Source of the DNA: Acidobacteriota bacterium
Lineage (GTDB): Bacteria; Acidobacteriota; Thermoanaerobaculia; Gp7-AA8
DNA length: 64,000 bases
NCBI GenBank assembly: GCA_003223645.1
Contig: QHVT01000016.1
Span: 1 to 64,000 of the forward strand
Direction: 5' to 3'
The notes beneath the pieces are model-generated. The model was given only the letters and a program-made list of their open reading frames with translations. It did no database searches and was not told the DNA's origin. This document shows, one piece after another, positions 17,167-24,252 of the stretch (position 1 is its first letter; each line of letters begins with the position of its first letter). The translations under genes and the position numbers were made by a program.

Positions 17167-17616
17167 TCACCGCACGCGATACACCCTCACCGGGCTGCTC
17201 GCTTCGCACGTTGCAGGAACGCGGAGGACGATCTTCCGGCCGTCGAACGGATTGTCGGTCTTGCAGGCGAGCAGGTAGATCCTGAAGAATTCGCCCACGC
17301 CGTCCACCTCGTTGCCGAGGTAGATCGACCCGTTGACGGAGCCGTCGTCTCCGATGCTGTGAATGCGCGGCTGAATGTGCAGCCGCGGCGCCCACAGTTC
17401 CGGCTCCACGGCGAAGAACGCATGCGTTCCTTTCGGGACCCGTCCTTCCGCCTCAATACGAAAACATGCCCGCTCGGACTTCGGGCAGCCGGTGTCGCCG
17501 TCGGCGCCGACTTTCTGTCCCGCCGCCGGCCGTGTAACGACGGGACGATCGGCTGCCTGAGCCAGGCAACATGGAATCAGCAGCGAAACCGCGATGAACG
17601 ATCCAAAGGCTCTCAT
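17167..17616 (-). CDS. Small secreted protein coupled to caspase-like gene
   Basis: A 149-residue protein. The ATG at 17616 overlaps the stop of the caspase-like gene (ATGA); the longer frame of the track is an overlap artefact. Signal peptide MRAFGSFIAVSLLIPCCLAQA could also be read as a lipobox-like LIPC. The mature domain shows the pattern P..GQKV, HIQPRIHSIGDDGS, YLGNEVDGVGEFF, similar to the beta domain of 11873 and 12467. Four cysteines may form disulfides. Function unknown; likely acts with the upstream caspase-like protein. Confidence 0.65.
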   Translation of the reverse strand: MRAFGSFIAVSLLIPCCLAQAADRPVVTRPAAGQKVGADGDTGCPKSERACFRIEAEGRVPKGTHAFFAVEPELWAPRLHIQPRIHSIGDDGSVNGSIYLGNEVDGVGEFFRIYLLACKTDNPFDGRKIVLRVPATCEASSPVRVYRVR

Positions 17617-18893
17617 TGGTTTCCCTCCAGGCTCACGTCGTTCGGACCGAGCCAATAGACGATGTTCTCCGCGCGATGCTCGAGCGGGACGGCGGGAAAG
17701 TGTTCCTCGCCGCGCAGGAACGTGCCGTCTGCGGAGAGTGCGGCATAAATGCGGAACGCGTCCTCGTCGCCGTAGCCGGCGTGGATGCGCGTGATCGCGC
17801 CGGCCGTGGCGGGCACCGGCTCGGGATTCTGCTTCCAGCATTCTCCCGTGCTCGCGGCGCAGACGAGCGCCGTGACGTAAAGCGACGGCACGAAGACCTC
17901 GACGTCGATCGAGTCCGACGGAGCGACGCGCGAGTCCGGCAGCGGATGGACGATCCGCGCGATCTTGTCAGGCGGAATGCAGCCGAAAAGAGGAAGGTCC
18001 GCCAATCCGCCGAAGCGCGATTCCGGATTCTGCAAGCCGTGCGAAGCCTCGGGCACCCGACGGCTGGCGAACGCACCGAGCGCCGCCGGCGTGATGAATC
18101 CGTTCGCGGCGGCGGCGCGGCAGCGTAGTCCGTCGAGAACCGCGCGCGTGAAGTAGCCGTTGCGGAGCTCCTCGTCCGGCCTGGCGAAGCCGCCGGGCCC
18201 GGAGGCGGAGAAGATTGCGTACTCACCGGGGAAGCGCAGATCTTCGAACAGGCGCGAAGGCGTGGGGTACGGCGCGCGGCAAGCGTCGATGAAGAGCAGC
18301 ACGCGATGCCCGTGGCCCGAAGGGATCGCCTGCAGCATGCCGTTCAGCTCGACGCCGGTTGGGGATTTCGCGTCCGACTGCGGCATCAACAGGATGTGCG
18401 CACCGCGGTCGGTCATGCCGTGCGTGGCGATGAAGAGAATCAACACGCCGTCCTGTCCGACTTTCTCGCCATACTCTGAGATGAGTGCATAGACGCGCTC
18501 GGCGTCGAACTCTTCGACGATCACCGATCCCTCGTGCTGCAGCATGAGCAGGTGCGCCTGCGACGCCCGTTTGTCGGGACGTCCGGAGAGCAGCAGCAGC
18601 AGGCGATCGGCGGGCAGCAGCGACGGCAGCTCCTTGGCCAACGTCCAGGAGAAATCGGTGGCGTCGTCGGCCGCGTACTGAACATCGGGCGGCACGGCGG
18701 CGGAGACAAACGTCTCGACGCCGATGACGATGGCCACCGACTGGCTCCAGTCGATCGCTTCGCGAACGGTCGTCCGGACAGGCAGGAGTGCCTGTCTTCG
18801 CTCTGCCGGCGCGCGCACGCGCACGGGTGGCGGTGGATTTCCGCCGCAGGTCATCAGTGCGACGATCAATGAAGAAAGAGCCGCGCGTCGCAT
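17613..18893 (-). CDS. Caspase-like (C14) envelope protein with C-terminal beta domain
   Basis: A 426-residue protein. The N-terminus (SLIVALMTCGG) looks like an export signal with a weak lipobox. The caspase fold covers about residues 48-310: SVAIVIGVETF, His158 in FIATHGM, Cys205 in LFIDACRAP, then NGYFTRAVLDGL. It is shorter than the other two caspase proteins and ends in a beta domain of about 110 residues that resembles the small proteins of the island. The downstream secreted gene is translationally coupled. It is divergent from the vWA gene at 18939 with about 45 bp between. The intact dyad predicts activity. Confidence 0.8.
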   Translation of the reverse strand: MRRAALSSLIVALMTCGGNPPPPVRVRAPAERRQALLPVRTTVREAIDWSQSVAIVIGVETFVSAAVPPDVQYAADDATDFSWTLAKELPSLLPADRLLLLLSGRPDKRASQAHLLMLQHEGSVIVEEFDAERVYALISEYGEKVGQDGVLILFIATHGMTDRGAHILLMPQSDAKSPTGVELNGMLQAIPSGHGHRVLLFIDACRAPYPTPSRLFEDLRFPGEYAIFSASGPGGFARPDEELRNGYFTRAVLDGLRCRAAAANGFITPAALGAFASRRVPEASHGLQNPESRFGGLADLPLFGCIPPDKIARIVHPLPDSRVAPSDSIDVEVFVPSLYVTALVCAASTGECWKQNPEPVPATAGAITRIHAGYGDEDAFRIYAALSADGTFLRGEEHFPAVPLEHRAENIVYWLGPNDVSLEGNQ

Positions 18894-18938
18894 GGCTGAT
18901 GGGAAAAGACACGCACGGCCGACAAAGTTGCGGCCGCG

Positions 18939-20672
18939 GTGTCTTCTGCGAGTGTGAAACCCGCGTTGGCACTCGCGCTCCTCCTTCTCGTCGCAACCCC
19001 GGTGCGCGCCGGCTCGGGCCTCGACCTGGTCATGCTCGTCGACCGGTCGACGAGCATGGCTCGGAATCCGCGGCTCGCGTCGCTGCTATTGCGGATGACA
19101 CTCGATCTCGTGGCGCAGAACGCGCGGGCGAATCGCGTCGATCACCAGCTGGCGGTGGTCACATTTGGCGCGGCGCCGCGTATCGATCTGCCGTTCACTT
19201 CGATTCGCGCCGAAGAGCTGCCGCGCCTGCGCCGGTTCGCGGATGGCCTGCCGGCGGAAGATCGCGGGGACACGGACGTCCTCGCGGCATTCATGGCCAC
19301 GGAGAAACTCTTTCGCGAGTTGCCGGCCGATCCGTCGCGGCGTCGCGCGGTCGTTTTGTTGACGGATGGCGTGCCGTACGTGCGCGGCGTGGCGATGCCG
19401 GCGTATCGTGCCGCGCTGCAGCGCCTCGTGCACGAGCAGTTCTCTCGCGCGAACATCAGCATCGAGGTCCTACTCCTGGCGTCGGGACGCGAAGCCGCGG
19501 ACCGCCCGCTCTTGCGGGACATCGCGGGCAATGTCGAAGTGGTGAGCCGTGAGCCCGACCTGCTGCTCGCCCGCGCGCATGGCGTGCTCGCGCAGCTCGC
19601 CGGCACGCGCACGGTCGCGAGCGCGCCGGCAAAAGGGGAGGCTGCGATCGACACGCTCGTCGTTGCTCCCTATCTCGACCTCATCGTGCTCGACGTCTTT
19701 CGCGGATCGCCTGACGCCGAAGTCGCGATCTTTCCGCCGGGAAAGACGACGCCGGTCCGCGGCGGAGTCGACGGCGCGGAGTCGTTTGCGCTGGGTGATG
19801 TCATGGCCACGCTCGTCGTTCCGCATCCTTCGCCGGGCCAGTGGCTGATCCGGAAATCGAGCGCCGGCGCGCGCGTGCGTATTCTTTCCCAGCAGTTCTT
19901 TCCGCGGGGATTGCTCGTGCGTCCTCCGGCGGCCGATGCGCTCCGCCAGTACGACCGCGTGGCGATCGCCTATCGTGTGATCGACGGCAGCGGATTGCCG
20001 CTCGCGGAGCTACGGGATTATCAACTGTCGCTCGAGGTCACGCTCGTGAAGCCGAACGGCGTCTCGACCGTGGTACCGATGACGGGCGACGCCGGCAGCA
20101 AGTCGGTGTTTCGCAGCATGCAGGAAGCGGAGTGTGAGCTGGCCGGCCACTACTGGACGGACGTGCGAATCACCACCGTTGATGACGACGGGCGGCGGCT
20201 CGATGTTTTCCGCGACCGCTGGTCGGGGTTCTCGGTCGTGCCGGCGTCGCGCGTCGACTGCCGCGTCAGCGCGTCGGGAACGACGGCGTGGCTGCCGATG
20301 ACGACGCGCATCGAATGCGTCGAGGCGGGAGACCGCCCGATCGAGATGAGCGCGCTCGCGAACGGCTCGCCGGCCGATCTCTTTCACGCCGTGCTCACGC
20401 GCGAAGGCCGCAGCACCGTGGCCATGCTCCAGCTTCGCTACGATGGCGCCGGCGCGTTCGCCGGCTCGTTGCGCGGCGCGGACCGCGACGGCGCGTATCA
20501 ATTGCGGCTGGCCATCGACCGTGCGCGCCTGCGCGGCCCCTACAACATCCGCTTCGTTCCGCCGCAGCTCTCGTTCGTGCGCCGCACGCGCATCGAGTGC
20601 ATTGCCGCGGCGCTGCTCGCATGCGCGATCGCTGCCGCGATGGTTTTTCGGAGGCGCGCAACCAAATCCTGA
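18939..20672 (+). CDS. Membrane-anchored vWA domain protein (first gene of the large operon)
   Basis: A 577-residue protein with a signal peptide and a von Willebrand A domain starting at LDLVMLVDRSTSM; Asp35, Ser37 and Ser39 form the MIDAS DxSxS metal site. The domain runs to about residue 215 and is followed by Ig-like beta regions and a single C-terminal membrane segment (CIAAALLACAIAAAMVF) with a short basic tail, so the vWA lies outside the cytoplasm. GTG at 18954, giving MKPALALALLLLVATPVRA, is an equally good start; neither has a strong ribosome site. The kinase gene follows after 37 bp. vWA domains commonly mediate metal-dependent protein contacts. Confidence 0.8.
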   Translation: MSSASVKPALALALLLLVATPVRAGSGLDLVMLVDRSTSMARNPRLASLLLRMTLDLVAQNARANRVDHQLAVVTFGAAPRIDLPFTSIRAEELPRLRRFADGLPAEDRGDTDVLAAFMATEKLFRELPADPSRRRAVVLLTDGVPYVRGVAMPAYRAALQRLVHEQFSRANISIEVLLLASGREAADRPLLRDIAGNVEVVSREPDLLLARAHGVLAQLAGTRTVASAPAKGEAAIDTLVVAPYLDLIVLDVFRGSPDAEVAIFPPGKTTPVRGGVDGAESFALGDVMATLVVPHPSPGQWLIRKSSAGARVRILSQQFFPRGLLVRPPAADALRQYDRVAIAYRVIDGSGLPLAELRDYQLSLEVTLVKPNGVSTVVPMTGDAGSKSVFRSMQEAECELAGHYWTDVRITTVDDDGRRLDVFRDRWSGFSVVPASRVDCRVSASGTTAWLPMTTRIECVEAGDRPIEMSALANGSPADLFHAVLTREGRSTVAMLQLRYDGAGAFAGSLRGADRDGAYQLRLAIDRARLRGPYNIRFVPPQLSFVRRTRIECIAAALLACAIAAAMVFRRRATKS

Positions 20673-20709
20673 CGGCAGTGTCTTTTTCGTCATTGACGAG
20701 CGATACGCC

Positions 20710-22353
20710 GTGAGACAGATCGGGCCTTACCAGATTGAAGGAGTGATCGGCGCAGGAGGGATGGGCGTCGTCTACAAAGGCCGTCACGTCACCCTCGGCC
20801 GCCTCGCGGCCATCAAGACGCTCCTTCCGGATAAAGCGGGCGACGCCGCGCTCCGTGCGCGGTTCATCGCCGAAGGGAAGGCGCAGGCGCTCCTCGAGCA
20901 CGACGGCATCGTCAAGGTCTATGACGCCTTCACCGACGGCGGCGAGCTGTTCATCGCCATGGAGTATGTCGAGGGCGAGACGCTCGCGAAGACGCTGGAG
21001 AAACTCCCTCACCACCGGATGCCGCTCGAGGAAGTGCTGGAGATCTCCACGCAATTCCTCACCGCACTCCACTACGTCCACGGCCAGAAAATCATCCACC
21101 GCGACATCAAGCCGTTGAACGTGATGCTCTGTCACGGGCGCGTGAAGCTGATGGACTGGGGCCTGGCCATCGTCGACGGCGCTCCGCGTTTCACGGTCAC
21201 GAATCGCGTTCCCGGCACGCTGCCCTACATGTCCCCGGAGCAGATCGAAGGCAAGCCGCTCGATGCACGCACCGACATTTACAGCTGGGGCGTCGTGCTG
21301 CATCAGATGCTGGCGGGTGCGCTTCCTTTCGCAGAACAGGGCATTTACGCGCGATGGCTCGGCCCGCCCGAGCTGCGCGAATTCGTCCCCGATTTGCCGG
21401 CCGGCGTGAGCGACGCCGTGAAAATGGCGTTGCAGGCGGATCCCGCGAAGCGATTCGCGTCCGCCGTCGAGCTCCGCGATGCGTTGCGTGAAGGAGCGCT
21501 GGGATTTCTCGATGTTCTGCCGCACGATTCCGACGCAACGGTGCCGTACACCGTGCCGGATGCGATCGTCGAGACGCAGCCACCGGTTTCGCAGGATCCA
21601 TCGATCTCGCGGCGCTGGGTTTGGATCGCGATCGCAGCGTGTCTCGTGGCGATGGTCTACGTGACGGTGAGTCTCTGGAACCGTCAACCCGCATTCGATT
21701 TCAGGCCGCCGCAACAACGAGGTTCATCGTCGAACGGAACGGATCGCATCGTCATCGATTTCGCGGCTCCGCTCCCTGCTGTTCTGAAAAGCCGGAAACA
21801 ACCACAGGAGGCGCCGAAGCAGCAGCCGCCGGTCGTCGACGACAGAGCCGCGACGCAACGCGCCGCGGATGATGCGACGCGGATCGAGATCGAGCAGCTG
21901 CGCGCAAGAATCGCGCTCGCCCTCAAACGCGCGGACGCGGACGTACGGAACAACAGCTTTGCGTCCGCGCGCGAACAGGTCGCGCAAGCCGAGCGGTGGG
22001 AGCAACAGTCCGCCGGCCTTTGGCAGGAGCGCGACGCGATCGAGCGAATGCGCGGCCGCATCAATGAGGCCGAGGAACTGGAGCGCGTCCACCGGCAGCA
22101 GGAAGCGATGTGGAGCTCGCGGATCGCGGATGTCGAGAGCGACCTGCGCAAAGAGCGCTGGCCGGAAGCGGAGCGGTTCGCAAAAAACATCATCGACAGC
22201 GCCGACGCGCCCGAGCCGGTGCGTGCCCGTGCCTCCGAGCTGCTGCAGCAGGCGAAGGACGGCCGCGCCGCGATCTTCAAAGAAACAGAGGTCGGGAACA
22301 CTCAAAACACGATCGTCCGGAAACCCCCGTCACCGCCGAGGAAAAACCGTTGA
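20710..22353 (+). CDS. Membrane Ser/Thr protein kinase (Hanks type)
   Basis: A 547-residue protein starting at GTG 20710; the longer frame overlaps the vWA gene. The glycine loop GAGGMG (14-19), the ATP-binding Lys36 in AAIKTLL, the catalytic HRDIKPLN near residue 130 and the SPEQ and DIYSWG motifs are all present. The magnesium-binding DFG is DWG (LMDWGLA), which keeps the Asp. A membrane segment (WIAIAACLVAMVYVTVSLW) around residue 305 separates the kinase from a 220-residue extracytoplasmic part rich in Glu/Arg/Gln that is probably coiled coil. It is likely the input or control element of the operon. Confidence 0.9.
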   Translation: MRQIGPYQIEGVIGAGGMGVVYKGRHVTLGRLAAIKTLLPDKAGDAALRARFIAEGKAQALLEHDGIVKVYDAFTDGGELFIAMEYVEGETLAKTLEKLPHHRMPLEEVLEISTQFLTALHYVHGQKIIHRDIKPLNVMLCHGRVKLMDWGLAIVDGAPRFTVTNRVPGTLPYMSPEQIEGKPLDARTDIYSWGVVLHQMLAGALPFAEQGIYARWLGPPELREFVPDLPAGVSDAVKMALQADPAKRFASAVELRDALREGALGFLDVLPHDSDATVPYTVPDAIVETQPPVSQDPSISRRWVWIAIAACLVAMVYVTVSLWNRQPAFDFRPPQQRGSSSNGTDRIVIDFAAPLPAVLKSRKQPQEAPKQQPPVVDDRAATQRAADDATRIEIEQLRARIALALKRADADVRNNSFASAREQVAQAERWEQQSAGLWQERDAIERMRGRINEAEELERVHRQQEAMWSSRIADVESDLRKERWPEAERFAKNIIDSADAPEPVRARASELLQQAKDGRAAIFKETEVGNTQNTIVRKPPSPPRKNR

Positions 22354-22363
22354 GAGGTAGCGC

Positions 22364-23092
22364 ATGAAACGCATCACCGTCATTTTTCTGATCGCCACGA
22401 TGCTGCTGTCTGCCTGTGTCACGACCGCACCGTCGTCAAAAGCGAATACGCCTCCCAGACCGAACAACATCAAGGAGTGGATGGCGCTCCAGAGCCGGGC
22501 GAAAAAGAAGGCACTCATCGGGGCGCTGATCGGAGCGGTCGCCGGCGGCTTGAGTGCCGGCATTGCAGGCGGCAACACCGACGACATCCTCAAGAACGCG
22601 CTCGCGGGCGCGGTGGTCGGCGCGATCGCCGGGTTCGCGATCGGCAAACGGGAGGATACGATCTTCGCCGGCCGCGATCTCGCAATCCGGCAGGCGGGCT
22701 ACGACCGCTCGCAGGGCTACATCGCGCGCGTCGAAGCGGTGACGTTCGATCCGCCGCAACCGAAGCCCGGCGAGACGGCGACGCTCTACGTCCGCTATCT
22801 CGTGCTCGGTCCCGATCCGAACGAGACGATCAAAGTGAAGATGTTCCGGGGCCTGAAATACGGCGACGACTATGTCTTCGGCGCCGGTCCGAATGAGTTC
22901 AAAGTGCCACAGGGCGGGGGTGTGGTGGAGTCGAAGCTCGATCTGGTGCTGCCGAAGAAAGCTCCGGAGGGCACGTATGCCGCCGAAGCGCTGCTCGAAG
23001 ACTCGCAGGGACGATTCCCGCAGACCCTCGGCAAGGGTGTGCTCTACATCCTCGCGCGCGCCGGAAGCCGCGGAGTGAAAACGGCGGCGTGA
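22364..23092 (+). CDS. Lipoprotein with glycine-zipper membrane region
   Basis: A 242-residue protein. The ribosome site GAGAGG precedes the ATG by 6 bases. Lipobox LLSAC gives Cys18 as lipidation site. Residues about 60-105 contain Gly-rich hydrophobic segments (LIGALIGAVAGGLSAGIAGG, then AGAVVGAIAGFAIG), typical of glycine-zipper outer-membrane-associated lipoproteins. The C-terminal 120 residues form an Ig-like beta domain. Its stop overlaps the next start. It may anchor the operon's assembly to the outer membrane or line a channel; that role is inference. Confidence 0.75.
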   Translation: MKRITVIFLIATMLLSACVTTAPSSKANTPPRPNNIKEWMALQSRAKKKALIGALIGAVAGGLSAGIAGGNTDDILKNALAGAVVGAIAGFAIGKREDTIFAGRDLAIRQAGYDRSQGYIARVEAVTFDPPQPKPGETATLYVRYLVLGPDPNETIKVKMFRGLKYGDDYVFGAGPNEFKVPQGGGVVESKLDLVLPKKAPEGTYAAEALLEDSQGRFPQTLGKGVLYILARAGSRGVKTAA

Positions 23093-24252
23093 TGAGTCTG
23101 TCCCGCGACTCGATCCTCGCTCTGCAGCGTCATTTTCTCGGCGCGCTCAGCGAGCCTGCGCGCACGTGGCTCGAGCCCATGGCCGCCGCCCGCGTGGCGT
23201 TTGCCGGCGATGCCATTCGCATCGACGGCGAAGGATGTCTGGTCGACTTCGGCACCGTCGAATCGCCCGGTGAGGACCACCGGCTGCTGCGGGTCTCCGA
23301 GCGAGGCGCGCGCATCAGCGAACAACCGCCGTGGCTCACGGTGCGCTGGATCGATGACTCGACGCTCGCGCTCATTGCGATTCACGACACCGAGCGAGAC
23401 TTCTGCGATCCGCTTCGCTTGTCCTTCAGCGATGGCCGCAGCCAGGCGCTCCGCGTGCGCATGAGCGCCCGGCGCACGCATCCGATCGCGGAGCTCAATT
23501 TCAACGGCTGGCCGGCGCCGCATCCATTCGACTTCGGCGCGAACGAGCATCCATACGTTCTTTCGGTCGGCAATCGCAGCGGCGTCCCGCTCGTCGTCAG
23601 CTTTGCCGATCTTCCGGAATGGCTGCGGTTCGAGATCGACGACCGCTGGCGCGACGGACCGCTGCCGGGCCGGTTCTTCCGGCGCAGTGCGCCGTTCAGC
23701 GTACGCATCCGTCCGCGTCCGCGCTTCTTCGGGCGGCGAAACGGCTCGATCCATCTCCAGACGAACGATCCGAGGGCGGACATGCAATCGATCGAGCTCG
23801 CGTTCGCCGCGTGCGTCGAGCCCGCGAAGCCGTGTGTCATCTCATTTGCGCCGCAGGCAAATCGCCTGCGCGCGGATCAGAGCATGACCGTGTCGGCGCG
23901 TCTCGAAAACTGGAGTCGCTCGCCGGCTCGCGTCCACGCGCACGTCGTGCCGGCCGCCCTTCGCGTGCTGGAGTGGCCGGTCGTTCCGGCGGCGCGCGAC
24001 GGACAGCCCGGCGCGGCGATGTTGCCGATCCGCATCCTGCCGGCGCAGCTCGCGCCGGGCGCGCACGCGCTGTCAGTCTCCATCCGCGTTCTCGACGGCG
24101 AGCCCGCGGTGGTCGACGTGCCGATGCGCGTCGAAGTGACGCCCGCGCTGCCGCGTCGGACGGGCGTCAGCCGTTCCGAAATGGTCGCCGCGCTCCTCAC
24201 GCTGCTGCTCTTCGCGCTCCTCTTCGCCGTCGTCGTGCGAGGTCTCTCATGA
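23092..24252 (+). CDS. Ig-like membrane protein, C-terminal anchor
   Basis: A 386-residue protein starting with the ATG inside GTGATGAG, overlapping the previous stop. There is no signal peptide. It is beta-rich with at least two Ig/ASH-like repeats, for example NEHPYVLSVGNRSGVPLVVS and a later strand set ending in VDVPMRVEV. One hydrophobic segment (VAALLTLLLFALLFAVVVRG) closes the protein, so it is probably tail-anchored with the Ig-like domains in the cytoplasm. Similar ASH-type repeats occur in the next gene, an Hsp70 fusion, which suggests the two products meet through them. No enzyme motif seen. Confidence 0.65.
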   Translation: MSLSRDSILALQRHFLGALSEPARTWLEPMAAARVAFAGDAIRIDGEGCLVDFGTVESPGEDHRLLRVSERGARISEQPPWLTVRWIDDSTLALIAIHDTERDFCDPLRLSFSDGRSQALRVRMSARRTHPIAELNFNGWPAPHPFDFGANEHPYVLSVGNRSGVPLVVSFADLPEWLRFEIDDRWRDGPLPGRFFRRSAPFSVRIRPRPRFFGRRNGSIHLQTNDPRADMQSIELAFAACVEPAKPCVISFAPQANRLRADQSMTVSARLENWSRSPARVHAHVVPAALRVLEWPVVPAARDGQPGAAMLPIRILPAQLAPGAHALSVSIRVLDGEPAVVDVPMRVEVTPALPRRTGVSRSEMVAALLTLLLFALLFAVVVRGLS

